DNA of 64,000 bases, taken from positions 1 to 64,000 of the forward strand of contig NZ_JAOEBG010000030.1 in NCBI RefSeq assembly GCF_029836165.1. Direction: 5' to 3'. A model generated the notes under the pieces. The model was not told the origin of the DNA and did not search any database. It worked only from the letters and a program-made list of their open reading frames with translations. This document shows, in pieces, positions 23,979-33,183 of the stretch. The position numbers were made by a program, and so were the translations under genes. Positions within the stretch are counted from its first letter, which is position 1. The number at the start of each line of letters is the position of its first letter. Source of the DNA: Pseudomonas sp. GD04091. Lineage in GTDB: Bacteria > Pseudomonadota > Gammaproteobacteria > Pseudomonadales > Pseudomonadaceae.

Positions 23979-25127
23979 ATGACGTCCCCTGTGGTGATCA
24001 TTGGTACCGGCCTGGCCGGCTACAACCTGGCGCGAGAGTTTCGCAAGCTCGACGGCGAGACGCCGCTGCTGCTGATCACCGCCGACGACGGTCGGTCCTA
24101 TTCCAAGCCCATGCTCTCCACCGGCTATGCCAAGCAGAAGGATGCCGATGGTCTGTGCATGGCCGAGCCGGGCGCCATGGCCGAGCAACTCAAGGCCGAG
24201 ATCCGCACCCACACTCGCATCAGCGGCATCGACCCGGGCCACAAGCGCCTGTGGATCGGCGAGGAAGCCGTCGAATACCGCGACCTGGTGCTGGCCTGGG
24301 GCGCACAGACCGTACAGGTGCCGGTCGAGGGCGATGCCAGCGAGCTGATCTTCCCGATCAACGACCTCGAGGACTACGCGCGCTTTCGCGCCGCCGCCGC
24401 AGGCAAGCAGCGGGTGCTGATCCTCGGTGCCGGCCTGATCGGTTGCGAGTTCGCCAACGACCTGACCCTGGGTGGCTTGCAGTGCGAGGTCGTCGCCCCG
24501 TGCGAACAGGTCATGCCGACACTGTTGCACCCAGCGGTCGCCGCCGCCGTGCAGGCCGGCCTGGAAGGGCTGGGCGTGCGTTTTCACCTGGGCCCCGTGC
24601 TGACCCGTCTGCAACACGCAGGCGAAGCACTCGAGGCACACCTGTCCGACGGCAGCGTGATCAGCTGCGATCTGGTGGTGTCGGCCATCGGCCTTCGTCC
24701 CCGTACCGACCTCGCCGCTGCGGCGGGGCTGCTGGTCAATCGTGGGGTGGTGGTGGACCGCCAGTTGCGCACCTCCCACGCCAATATCTTCGCCCTGGGC
24801 GACTGCGCCGAGGTCGATGGCATCAACCTGCTGTATGTCATGCCGTTGATGACCTGTGCCCGGGCCCTGGCCCAGACCCTGGCCGGCAACTCGACTGCGG
24901 TGGCCTATGGACCCATGCCGATCACGGTGAAGACCCCGGCCTGCCCGCTGGTGGTATCGCCGCCGCCGCATGGCTGCGAGGGGACCTGGACTGTGGAAGG
25001 CGCGGGAGCCGATCTCAAGGTGCTCTGCCATGGCCCTGACGGCCAATTGCTGGGTTACGCCCTGACCGGCGGCGCGGTCATGGAAAAACTTGCCCTGAAT
25101 CGCCAGTTGCCTGCCTTGATGGCGTAA
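23979..25127 (+). CDS. Rubredoxin--NAD(+) reductase
   Basis: FAD-dependent reductase of 382 residues transferring electrons from NADH to rubredoxin. N-terminal FAD motif GTGLAGYNLAREF (9-21), a second dinucleotide motif LGAGLIGCEFANDL (near 150) for NADH, and the C-terminal FAD contact TSHANIFALGDCAE near 270. Member of the AlkT/RubB group. ATG 23979 follows AAGGAAG. Operon with the rubredoxin gene. Confidence 0.93.
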   Translation: MTSPVVIIGTGLAGYNLAREFRKLDGETPLLLITADDGRSYSKPMLSTGYAKQKDADGLCMAEPGAMAEQLKAEIRTHTRISGIDPGHKRLWIGEEAVEYRDLVLAWGAQTVQVPVEGDASELIFPINDLEDYARFRAAAAGKQRVLILGAGLIGCEFANDLTLGGLQCEVVAPCEQVMPTLLHPAVAAAVQAGLEGLGVRFHLGPVLTRLQHAGEALEAHLSDGSVISCDLVVSAIGLRPRTDLAAAAGLLVNRGVVVDRQLRTSHANIFALGDCAEVDGINLLYVMPLMTCARALAQTLAGNSTAVAYGPMPITVKTPACPLVVSPPPHGCEGTWTVEGAGADLKVLCHGPDGQLLGYALTGGAVMEKLALNRQLPALMA

Positions 25128-25159
25128 ATAGCGGGCGTTCTGTCGGAATTATCCTGTTC

Positions 25160-25187
25160 TTGCCGCGACAATGGCCGCCCAGATACT
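25160..25187 (+). promoter_or_regulatory. Possible promoter of HU gene
   Basis: TTGCCG (25160-25165), 16 bases, GATACT (25182-25187). Transcription would begin near 25194, leaving a leader of about 120 bases. AACAACAA at 25283-25290 in that leader fits the Hfq/Crc A-rich motif. Confidence 0.35.
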
Positions 25188-25315
25188 GGCGCGGCCCCTG
25201 ACGGCGTGCCATCCTCACTGGCGTCTGCCGCAGCCTAGAGCCTGCGGTGCCTTGAACGCTGCTCCGTTCGGCAGCACGGCATAACAACAAGAAATCCCGT
25301 CAAAGAGGCTTCACT

Positions 25316-25612
25316 ATGCGTAAACCAGAACTCGCCGCCGTCATCGCCGAAAAGGCCGATCTGACCAAGGAAAAGGCCAACCAGGTCCTCAACGCGATTC
25401 TCGACAGCATCACCGGCGCGCTCGACAAGGACACCGTTACCCTGGTCGGTTTCGGCACCTTCGAAAAACGCCATCGTGGCGCCCGTACCGGCAAGAACCC
25501 ACAGACCGGCCAGCCAGTGAAGATCAAGGCCAGCAATACCGTTGCCTTCAAGCCAGGCAAGAACCTGCGTGACAGCGTCAATGTCCCGGCCAAACCCGCC
25601 AAGAAAAAATGA
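25316..25612 (+). CDS. hupA: HU-family nucleoid protein
   Basis: Histone-like DNA-bending protein of 98 residues. The HU/IHF core shows GFGTFEKRHRGARTGKNPQTG (about 47-67) with the DNA-inserting arm around RTGKNPQTGQPVKI, and a lysine-rich tail PAKPAKKK that extends beyond the usual 90 residues. The locus near recG is called hupA in some pseudomonads and hupN in P. putida; the symbol is therefore provisional. AAAGAGG precedes the ATG. A terminator follows. Confidence 0.92.
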   Translation: MRKPELAAVIAEKADLTKEKANQVLNAILDSITGALDKDTVTLVGFGTFEKRHRGARTGKNPQTGQPVKIKASNTVAFKPGKNLRDSVNVPAKPAKKK

Positions 25613-25628
25613 TCGACAGATCTTCCCG

Positions 25629-25657
25629 ACGGGCGCCTTGAGGCGCCCGTTGCGTTT
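25629..25657 (+). terminator. Terminator of HU gene
   Basis: ACGGGCGCC (25629-25637), loop TTGA, GGCGCCCGT (25642-25650), then TGCGTTT. Strong stem with a modest T tract. Confidence 0.75.
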
Positions 25658-25679
25658 CTGGTGATCAAATGCGGCGAAC

Positions 25680-25708
25680 TTGCATAAACCGGGCGAGAAA
25701 CGGATAAA
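25680..25708 (+). promoter_or_regulatory. Possible promoter of SCP2-like gene
   Basis: TTGCAT (25680-25685), 17 bases, GATAAA (25703-25708), 37 bases before the start codon. Confidence 0.45.
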
Positions 25709-25745
25709 CTGCGCGACTCAGTCACTTTTCATTCGAGGCGTGTTG

Positions 25746-26120
25746 ATGAAGTTTCGCTTTCTTCTCTGGGCCATGGGCTTGCTGATGGCCAAGGCCAGCC
25801 GCAATAGCCCGGCGTTCCAGCAGCAGCTGCAGGACAAGGACCTGGTCTTTCAGATGCAGACGCTCGATGGCAAGGTTGCCCGCCACTTCATCGTCAAGGA
25901 CCTGCGCATCAGCAGCAAGGGCGGCCTGCACCCGCAGCCGGCCTTCGCCATCGCGTTCAAGGACGCCGCCTACGGCTTCGCCACGCTGCAGGCTGGCAAC
26001 AAGCAGTTGGCGTTCATGCAGGGGATTCAGGACAAGAGCATCCAGATCAAGGGCAATCCGGCACTGGTGATCTGGTTCCAGGGCTTGATGAAGTACCTGA
26101 AACCGAAGAAGAAAGCCTGA
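25746..26120 (+). CDS. SCP2-like small protein
   Basis: Protein of 124 residues resembling the SCP2 sterol-carrier fold: the pattern FQMQTLDGKVARHFIVKD, then GLHPQPAFAIAFKD, then IKGNPALVIWFQGLMKYL near the C terminus is typical of this superfamily. A hydrophobic N terminus (MKFRFLLWAMGLLMAKA) may associate with membrane. It probably binds a lipid-like ligand, but the partner is unknown. GAGG at 25735-25738 supports ATG 25746. It stands between HU and a REP element. Confidence 0.65.
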   Translation: MKFRFLLWAMGLLMAKASRNSPAFQQQLQDKDLVFQMQTLDGKVARHFIVKDLRISSKGGLHPQPAFAIAFKDAAYGFATLQAGNKQLAFMQGIQDKSIQIKGNPALVIWFQGLMKYLKPKKKA

Positions 26121-26128
26121 AATCGCCG

Positions 26129-26248
26129 GGGCTGCATTGCGGCCCATCGCTGCGGTTCGTCGCCACGACAAGCCAGTTCCCGCAAAGTACAGGCTTGTAC
26201 GATCCCTGTGGGAGCCGGCTTGCCGGCGAAAGGGGCGCGAGGCGCCCC
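26129..26248. repeat. Degenerate REP pair
   Basis: Right half intact (CCGGCTTGCCGGCGAAAGG type, about 26206-26232) with mini-hairpin GGGGCGC-GAG-GCGCCCC (26232-26248). Left arm (about 26148-26185) has decayed; its mini-hairpin (26129-26145) keeps pairing through one G-T wobble. Confidence 0.7.
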
Positions 26249-26256
26249 CACCATTT

Positions 26257-27660
26257 TCAATGCGGTGTGTGGAACTGCGACGCCAGCTCGCGCAGCAAGG
26301 CCTCGGCCTCCAGCACCTTGTTCACCACCTCTTCGGCCTTGTCCCGGGTCAGGCCCAGGCGCTCGAGCAGGGCATCGGGAATCTCGTCCTGTGGCCCCGA
26401 GCCGATCCCCCGCGAGCGCAGCAGGCGAATCGCCAGGCACACCAGGTTCGGGAAGGCCGAATACTCACCGTCATACGTCGGGTCGTGCTGGAACCGTAGC
26501 GCCGTGGACAGCTCATCGGGCATGTCCCACAGCTTCATCAGCCAGGCGCCGATCTGTTCACGGCTGATCCCCAGCAGGTGCTGTTCCACATAGCTGTGGC
26601 ACAGGTGCGGGTTGACCTCCAGATGGCGGCAGATCAGCGAGAAATGCGGCGGGAAGACGTGGGCCAGCAGCAGGTAGCCGAAGTTGTGCAGCAGGCCGGC
26701 CAGGTAGGTCAGGCCCGCTTCCGGCCGCTCGGCGCGCGGCATGGCGCGGGTCAGGCCCTCGATCACCGCGGCGGTGTAGATCGACTGCTGCCAGTATGGC
26801 GTGGCCTGCTGTGGATGGTCCTTGGGCAGGCTCAGGGTCTTGCCCAAGGCCAGGCCCAGGGCCAGGTTGATCACCAGATCGAAGCCGAGCACGCGGACGA
26901 TGGCGTCCTCCACCGAGCGGATCTTGCCCGGTGACGCGTAATAGGGCGAGCCGGCCCAGCTGACCACCTGGGCGGCCAGGGCCGGGTCGGTCTCCACCAC
27001 GCCGGTGATGTCGTCGATGCTGGCGTTGGGATCGACCCGCAGCTTGATGATCTTTTGCGCGGTGTCGGCCAGTGGTGGGATCTCGATGGTCTCTTCGAGC
27101 CGCTTCTGGATGCGCCGGGCGGTGAACGCCTGCACGGCCTTGGTGATTTCGTGTGGGTCGTCATCCGGGCGGTCGAGGTTCGGGCGAATGTCCTTGACCT
27201 CCTGCCCGAAGCTGCTGGCGCTGGCCTTGGCGAGCATCTTCTTGAACGCGGTCCGGCCGATCTCCAGCAGCAGGCCCGCCTCGCCGGACTGGATCAGCAC
27301 GACCTCGTTGTCGAGCAGGCTCTTTTCGTACTGGCACGGCGAACTGGTCAGGGCCGGGATGGCGGGCAGGGTCTTGAGGTGGTGCTTGTCGAGCATCTGC
27401 CTCAGGCGTGCCAGCGGCACGGCGGTGAGTTTGCGGCCGGTCAGTTCTTCGAGGCGCTTGAGGTCCAGCAGCTGACTCTGCGGAAACAGCACCATCAGCG
27501 CGCCGATCTCGTCGTCGAGCAGCACCGCCCGCACGATGGCGGCGGCGGGCAGGGCCGGATGTTCGGGCACTTCGCGATAGCTGACGCCGAGTTTGTCGAG
27601 CAACAGCCGGATGACAGACGGTGCGTGTGGGGTTGCGGTATCCAAGGCAACTTCAGTCAT
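26257..27660 (-). CDS. YbaK-like plus HDOD signalling protein
   Basis: Cytoplasmic protein of 467 residues joining two domains. Residues about 15-150 resemble the YbaK/ProRS-associated aminoacyl-tRNA deacylase fold (VIRLLLDKLGVSYREV, TGRKLTAVPLARL). Residues about 190-395 form an HDOD domain (IPPLADTAQKIIKLR, AGLLHNFGYLLLAH, HLLGISREQIGAWLM), a degenerate HD-like signalling module. No GGDEF or EAL domain follows. The role is unknown; HDOD proteins often act in regulation of motility or stress. A good -10 box lies at 27692-27697. Confidence 0.85.
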   Translation of the reverse strand: MTEVALDTATPHAPSVIRLLLDKLGVSYREVPEHPALPAAAIVRAVLLDDEIGALMVLFPQSQLLDLKRLEELTGRKLTAVPLARLRQMLDKHHLKTLPAIPALTSSPCQYEKSLLDNEVVLIQSGEAGLLLEIGRTAFKKMLAKASASSFGQEVKDIRPNLDRPDDDPHEITKAVQAFTARRIQKRLEETIEIPPLADTAQKIIKLRVDPNASIDDITGVVETDPALAAQVVSWAGSPYYASPGKIRSVEDAIVRVLGFDLVINLALGLALGKTLSLPKDHPQQATPYWQQSIYTAAVIEGLTRAMPRAERPEAGLTYLAGLLHNFGYLLLAHVFPPHFSLICRHLEVNPHLCHSYVEQHLLGISREQIGAWLMKLWDMPDELSTALRFQHDPTYDGEYSAFPNLVCLAIRLLRSRGIGSGPQDEIPDALLERLGLTRDKAEEVVNKVLEAEALLRELASQFHTPH

Positions 27661-27691
27661 GGTCTGTATCCAAAAATTTCTCTAAACGCGA

Positions 27692-27697
27692 AGTATA
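27692..27697 (-). promoter_or_regulatory. -10 box of HDOD gene
   Basis: TATACT within GGTTATACTTC on the minus strand, 32 bases ahead of the start codon. No good -35 is visible, which would suit a sigma-S or extended -10 promoter. Confidence 0.5.
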
Positions 27698-27738
27698 ACC
27701 AGCCTGACACTCAAGCTGGATCCATTATGGGACGGGCG

Positions 27739-29817
27739 TCACACCTGGCCATATTGCTGGCCGTGGCGCAGCCAGCGGTCGAGCAATGGACTGACATGGT
27801 CGGGCCAGCGTGCCAGCAGGGCCTGGGCGGCATCGCGCACGGCCGGCAGCAGGTCGGCGTCGCGCATCAGGTCGGCGACCTTGAACTGCAGCAGGCCGGT
27901 CTGGCGGGTCCCGAGCATCTCGCCGGGGCCACGCAACTCCAGGTCCTTCTCTGCTATGACGAATCCGTCGTTGGTTTCCCGCATGATGCCCAGGCGTTCA
28001 CGGCCGATCTGCGACAGCGGCGGGTGATAGAGCAGCACGCAATGGCTCACCGCGCTGCCCCGGCCGACTCGGCCGCGTAGCTGGTGCAACTGGGCCAGGC
28101 CCAGGCGCTCGGGGTTCTCGATGATCATCAGGCTGGCGTTGGGCACGTCCACGCCGACCTCGATCACCGTGGTGGCGACCAGCAGTTGCAGGTCGCCGGC
28201 CTTGAACTCGGCCATCACCGCCGCCTTTTCCGCAGGCTTCATGCGCCCGTGGATCAGGCCCACGCGCAGTTCGCCCAGGGCGCTGCCCAGCTCCTCGAAG
28301 GTGCTCTCGGCGGCCTGGCAGGTCAACTCCTCGGACTCCTCGATCAGGGTGCAGACCCAGTAGGCCTGGCGGCCTTCGGCGCAGGCGGCGCGGACTCGCT
28401 CGACCACCTCGAAACGGCGGCTGTCGGCCACCAGCACGGTGTTCACCGGGGTTCGGCCGGGCGGCAGTTCATCGAGGATCGAGGTGTCCAGGTCGGCGTA
28501 GGCGCTCATGGCCAGGGTGCGCGGGATCGGGGTGGCGGTCATGATCAGCTGGTGCGGGCACAACTGGCCCATCACGCCCTTCTTGCGCAGGGCCAGGCGC
28601 TGCTGCACGCCGAAGCGGTGCTGTTCGTCGATGATCGCCAGGGCCAGGTGCTTGAACTGCACCTCGTCCTGGAACAGCGCGTGGGTGCCGACCACCATGG
28701 GCGCGCCATTGGCGATCTGCTCCAGGGCGCTGGCGCGGGCCTTGCCCTTGAGCTTGCCGGCCAGCCAGGCGACTTCGATGCCCAGCGGTTCCAGCCAGCG
28801 CTTGAAGGTGATGAAGTGCTGTTCGGCCAGGATCTCGGTGGGCGCCATCAATGCCACCTGATAACCGGCCTCCAGGGCCTGCAGCGCCGCCAGGGCGGCG
28901 ACCACGGTCTTGCCGGCGCCGACATCGCCCTGAACCAGGCGCATCATCGGCTCTGCCTGGCTGAGGTCGTAGGCGATTTCGTTGCCGACGCGCTGCTGGG
29001 CGCCCGTGGGCGTGAAGCCGAGATTGGCCAGGTACTGCGCCGGCAGGCGGCTGGCCTTGGGCAATACCGGCGCGCGCAGGCTGCGCAGGCTCTCGCGCAG
29101 GCGTTGTTGCGAGAGCTGATGGGTCAGCAGTTCCTCGAAGGCCAGGCGGTGCTGGGCCCAGTGGTGCCCTTCGGCGAGCTCGTCGAGGTCGGCGTCGGCT
29201 GGCGGGTTGTGCAGGTAGCGGATGGCGTCGCTCAGCGGCGCCAACTGGTAGTCGCGGGCCAGTTCGTCGGGCAGCCAGTCGGGCAGGCTGCGCGGGCCGA
29301 GCAGGCCGAGGCTCTGCTGGCAGAGCAGGCGCAGGCGTTGCTGGGTCAGGCCTTCGGTGGTCGGGTAGATGGGGGTGAGCGTCTGTTCGACCGGCGGCGG
29401 TGCCTCGTCGCCGTTCAGTGCACGGTATTCCGGATGGTAGATCTCCAGCCCCGAGGCGCCTGGGCGGGCTTCGCCGTAGCAGCGCAGGTGGGTGCCTCGC
29501 TTGAGGCCTTCCTTCTGCGCGTTGCTGAAGTGGTAGAAGCGCAGGCTCAACGTGCCGCTACCGTCCCCCAGGCGCACGACCAGACTGCGGCGCTTGCCCA
29601 TGGTCACGTCGGCACCGCTGACCACGCCTTCGATCACCGCGTCCTGGCCAGGGCGCAGCTGGCCGATGGGTACCACGCGGGTACGGTCCTGGTAGCGCAG
29701 CGGCAGGTGGAACAGCAGGTCCTGCAGGTTCTCCAGGCCGACCTTGGCGAGTTTTTCCGCCATGGCCTCGCCAACGCCCTTGAGCGTGGTGACCGGGACG
29801 TTCGACAGCTCGGTCAT
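27739..29817 (-). CDS. recG: ATP-dependent DNA helicase RecG
   Basis: Branch-migration helicase of 692 residues acting on stalled forks and recombination intermediates. N-terminal wedge/OB-fold region (about 50-150), Walker A GDVGAGKT (297-304), DEQH box near 394, helicase C-terminal domain and QLRGRVGRGSAVSHC (motif VI) near 590. Start ATG 29817 lies four bases beyond the oxyR stop, so the gene is co-transcribed with oxyR, linking peroxide response to DNA repair as in other pseudomonads. Confidence 0.97.
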   Translation of the reverse strand: MTELSNVPVTTLKGVGEAMAEKLAKVGLENLQDLLFHLPLRYQDRTRVVPIGQLRPGQDAVIEGVVSGADVTMGKRRSLVVRLGDGSGTLSLRFYHFSNAQKEGLKRGTHLRCYGEARPGASGLEIYHPEYRALNGDEAPPPVEQTLTPIYPTTEGLTQQRLRLLCQQSLGLLGPRSLPDWLPDELARDYQLAPLSDAIRYLHNPPADADLDELAEGHHWAQHRLAFEELLTHQLSQQRLRESLRSLRAPVLPKASRLPAQYLANLGFTPTGAQQRVGNEIAYDLSQAEPMMRLVQGDVGAGKTVVAALAALQALEAGYQVALMAPTEILAEQHFITFKRWLEPLGIEVAWLAGKLKGKARASALEQIANGAPMVVGTHALFQDEVQFKHLALAIIDEQHRFGVQQRLALRKKGVMGQLCPHQLIMTATPIPRTLAMSAYADLDTSILDELPPGRTPVNTVLVADSRRFEVVERVRAACAEGRQAYWVCTLIEESEELTCQAAESTFEELGSALGELRVGLIHGRMKPAEKAAVMAEFKAGDLQLLVATTVIEVGVDVPNASLMIIENPERLGLAQLHQLRGRVGRGSAVSHCVLLYHPPLSQIGRERLGIMRETNDGFVIAEKDLELRGPGEMLGTRQTGLLQFKVADLMRDADLLPAVRDAAQALLARWPDHVSPLLDRWLRHGQQYGQV

Positions 29818-29821
29818 GGGC

Positions 29822-30748
29822 TCAGGCCGGTTGTTCCACGGGCGGCTTGGCGACCGAGCAGAGACGGATCGAGTCGGCGAGGATCTCGATGGCCTTCGGT
29901 CGTGGGAAGCTGGCGCGCCAGGCGATGGCCACCGTGCGGAACGGCGCGGGCGCGGTCAGCGGGCGGACCTCGATGACCCCAGGGGCGTAGTGGTGGCTGT
30001 GTACGGCGGACAGCGGCAGGATCGAAACGCCCAGACCGGAGGCGACCATGTGGCGGATGGTTTCCAGCGAGCTGGACTCGACTGTGGTGTGCTTGGAGCC
30101 TTCACTGCCTTTGTTCAGTGTCGGACAGGCTTCCAGCACCTGGTCGCGGAAGCAGTGGCCCTCGCCAAGCAGCAGCAGGCTCTTGTCGTTGAGCATGGCG
30201 GTGTCGATGGTGTCCTTGGCGGTCCACGGGTGGTCCGCTGGCATCAGCGCGCAGAATGGCTCGTCGTACAGCGGCAGGGTCAGCACGTCGGCTTCGTTGA
30301 ACGGCAGGGCGATGATCACCGCGTCCAGCTCGCCGTTGCGCAGCTTCTCGCGCAGCACGTGGGTGAAGTTCTCTTCGATGTACAGCGGCATCTGCGGCGC
30401 AACGCGGTGCAGTTGCGGGATCAGGTGCGGGAAGAGGTAGGGGCCGACGGTGTAGATGGCGCCGACCTTGAGCGGGGCGGTCAGCTGGTTCTTGCCGGCC
30501 TGGGCCAGTTCGCGGATGCCCTGGGCCTGCTCCAGGACCTTCTGCGCCTGGGCGACGATGCTTTCGCCGACCGGGGTCAGGCGCACCGCGCTCTTGCTGC
30601 GCTCGAAGATCAGCACGCCGAGTTCGTCCTCGAGCTTCTTCACGCCCACCGACAGGGTCGGCTGGCTGACATGGCAACGCTCGGCCGCGTGGCCGAAGTG
30701 CTGCTCTTGCGCGAGGGTGACGATGTAGCGAAGTTCGGTGAGGGTCAT
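29822..30748 (-). CDS. oxyR: Peroxide-sensing regulator OxyR
   Basis: LysR-type activator of 308 residues. N-terminal helix-turn-helix (about 4-62) and regulatory domain with the redox pair Cys199 and Cys208 (GEGHCFRDQVLEAC) that forms a disulphide on peroxide exposure. Full conservation of this tract makes the assignment firm. It precedes recG by four bases and follows tonB by 94 bases on the same strand, but has its own promoter region with an OxyR-like site. Confidence 0.97.
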   Translation of the reverse strand: MTLTELRYIVTLAQEQHFGHAAERCHVSQPTLSVGVKKLEDELGVLIFERSKSAVRLTPVGESIVAQAQKVLEQAQGIRELAQAGKNQLTAPLKVGAIYTVGPYLFPHLIPQLHRVAPQMPLYIEENFTHVLREKLRNGELDAVIIALPFNEADVLTLPLYDEPFCALMPADHPWTAKDTIDTAMLNDKSLLLLGEGHCFRDQVLEACPTLNKGSEGSKHTTVESSSLETIRHMVASGLGVSILPLSAVHSHHYAPGVIEVRPLTAPAPFRTVAIAWRASFPRPKAIEILADSIRLCSVAKPPVEQPA

Positions 30749-30775
30749 AACGTGCGTCCATGAAGTTGCGGCCCC

Positions 30776-30809
30776 AGCATAGCGGCTGCAATCGATAGAC
30801 GCACGTTAT
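30776..30809 (-). promoter_or_regulatory. oxyR promoter with OxyR-like site
   Basis: TATGCT at 30781-30776 on the minus strand is a fair -10. ATAGACGCACGTTAT at 30795-30809 (plus strand) agrees at 7 of 10 fixed positions with the OxyR consensus and would cover the -35 region, consistent with autoregulation. Confidence 0.45.
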
Positions 30810-30842
30810 CAGACTTGCCGTTTTGTGACAGAAACAAAAACG

Positions 30843-31573
30843 TCAGCGTCGGTCCAGCGAGTAGACGAACGGGGCGACGACTTCGATCGTGCCGTTGTTC
30901 AGCAATTCCGCCGGGGGCTTCGGTACCGTGCCGGCACGGCGGATCATCTCCATCGTGGCCCGGTCCAGCGCCGCGCTGCCGGAACCACCGGCCAGCGAGT
31001 ACGAGATCACCTTGCCTTCGGCGTCGACCACGAAGCGCAGGCGGTTGATGCCCTGCAGGCCTCGACGGCGAGCGTCCTCGGGGTACTTCTTGTACTTGGC
31101 CAGATGGCGCAGCAGGTCGCTCTGCCAGCTCGGCAGGGCATTGCTGTTGGACGCGATGCTCGGCTGTGGCGCCGCCGACTTCTGCGCAGGCGAGTTGCTG
31201 GGCGGCGTGTCCGCGACATCTTCCTTGGCCGGTGGCTCGTCCTTCGGCGGCTCAGGCTTCTTCTCGGGCTTGGGCGGCTGCGGCTTGGCCTTGGGCTTGG
31301 GCGGCTTGGCGATGGCGATCTTCGGCTTCGGTGCCTCCGCCAGCTTGGGCAGGGGCGGCTCCTCGACCGGTGCCGGTGGCTTGGGCGCGGCCTTTGGCGG
31401 TGGTGGCGGCGCGGGCTCGGGCAGCGGTGCCAGCTCGACCATCATCGCTGCCGGCGGCAGCTCGAGGGCCTGGGGCACCGACCAGTTGAGCGTCAGCAGC
31501 ACGGCGACCGCGTGCACACCCAGCACGATCGCCAGGCTGCCACCGTAGCGCGCCATGTTTGAGCGCGTTTTCG

Positions 31574-31577
<4 letters not shown>
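30843..31577 (-). CDS. tonB: Energy-transducing protein TonB
   Basis: Links the proton-motive force harvested by ExbB-ExbD to outer-membrane receptors for siderophores and cobalamin. The 244-residue protein has an N-terminal membrane anchor (about 12-32), a long Pro/Lys/Glu-rich periplasmic spacer (45-120) and a C-terminal TonB domain (about 145-240, KYPEDARRRGLQGINRLRFVVD). The ATG overlaps the exbD stop by four bases, so the three genes are translationally coupled. Confidence 0.96.
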
Positions 31578-32002
<425 letters not shown>

Positions 32003-32005
32003 GGC

Positions 32006-32992
32006 TTACCCCACTTTCACCATGTGCGGGGCGGCGCGCTCGCCACCCTGGTGGTCCAGATCACGGCTGACCAGCAGCAGGACCTGCGCAGAAGCGTCGG
32101 AGACCTGCGCCTTGTAGCCGGCGATGGAGCGCGCGAAGACGTTGTAGATGACCACGGCCGGAATCGCGGCGACCAGGCCCAGGGCGGTAGCCAGCAGGGC
32201 CTCGGCGATGCCTGGGGCGACCACGGCCAGGTTGGTGGTCTGGGTCTTGGCGATGCCGATGAAGCTGTTCATGATCCCCCACACGGTACCGAACAGGCCG
32301 ACGAACGGCGCGGTGGAACCGATGGTGGCCAGTACGCCGGTGCCGCTGCTCATGTTGCGGCCGCTGGCATGAACCAGGCGCTCGAGGCGGAAGCTGACGC
32401 GCTCCTTGATGCCTTCCTTTTCACGGGCGTTTGCCGACAGGCGCATTTCCTCGAGGGCGTCATGCACCAGGGTGTGGGCCAGGGTGCCTTCCTTGTTCGC
32501 CAGCTCGCTGGCTTCCTTCAGGCTCACGGACCTTTTCAGGGCCGCGATTTCACCGCGCAGGCGACGCTTGGCGCCCATCAGCTCGAAGCCTTTGGCGATC
32601 CAGATGGTCCAGGTGATGATCGAGGCGATGACCAGGCCGATCATCACGGCCTTCACCACCACGTCGGCGTTCTTGTACATGCCCCACGGGGACAGGTCGT
32701 GGGCCATGCCCAGCGAGGTGTCTTCGACCACCGCCTGCACGCTCTCGTCGACCGCTGGCTGGCCTTCCACCGCTGCGTTCGCCTCGGCGGGCGCGCCGAT
32801 CGGCGCGGCTGCCGGCGCCTGGCCTTCGGCGGCTGGCGCGGCCGGGGCGGTGGCGGCGGCGGGAGTCGCGGTGCCGGTGGTCGGCTCTTCGGCCATGGCT
32901 GCCGGGGCCAGAACCAGGCTGAACATCAGCGCGGCAATGGCGCGCCAGGCGCGCGACGGGGTTGGCGAAGCGGAAGGTTGAGTGCGTGTCAT
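32006..32992 (-). CDS. exbB: ExbB with N-terminal extension
   Basis: Proton-channel subunit of the Ton motor, 328 residues. A signal-peptide-like segment (about 15-35, ending AAMA) and an Ala/Pro-rich periplasmic stretch (36-95) precede the usual ExbB core of three membrane helices (about 112-135, 215-245, 260-285); GTVWGIMNSFIGI and NLAVVAPGIAEALLATALGL are the MotA/ExbB motifs. The extension is known from P. putida ExbB and absent in E. coli. ATG 32992 chosen; a TTG 14 codons upstream is less likely. Confidence 0.94.
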   Translation of the reverse strand: MTRTQPSASPTPSRAWRAIAALMFSLVLAPAAMAEEPTTGTATPAAATAPAAPAAEGQAPAAAPIGAPAEANAAVEGQPAVDESVQAVVEDTSLGMAHDLSPWGMYKNADVVVKAVMIGLVIASIITWTIWIAKGFELMGAKRRLRGEIAALKRSVSLKEASELANKEGTLAHTLVHDALEEMRLSANAREKEGIKERVSFRLERLVHASGRNMSSGTGVLATIGSTAPFVGLFGTVWGIMNSFIGIAKTQTTNLAVVAPGIAEALLATALGLVAAIPAVVIYNVFARSIAGYKAQVSDASAQVLLLVSRDLDHQGGERAAPHMVKVG

Positions 32993-33069
32993 GCTGGCCG
33001 GACCTGATGAAGAGAAATGGGTTGAGTTCTCCAAGGCCTCGAAGCAGGCCGAGAACAGACAAGGCCGCC

Positions 33070-33098
33070 ATTATTGCAAGTAATTCTTGTTAACAGAA
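33070..33098 (-). promoter_or_regulatory. Promoter of exbBD-tonB
   Basis: On the minus strand TTCTGT (33098-33093), 17 bases, AATAAT (33075-33070). The A+T-rich spacer would suit Fur control, but it agrees poorly with the 19-base Fur consensus, so I do not claim a Fur box. Confidence 0.45.
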
Positions 33099-33183
33099 GT
33101 AATGAGATTGGTTTTTTTAACCTTTGTCTAGCCGTTGATCGTGTAATCCGGCTAGCCTGCGCCTTTGGATTTGGAGTTTCGTG

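Noticed and set aside
33076..33120. Fur box ahead of exbB
   Set aside because: The A+T-rich tract matches only about 9 of 19 consensus positions, near what such composition gives by chance.
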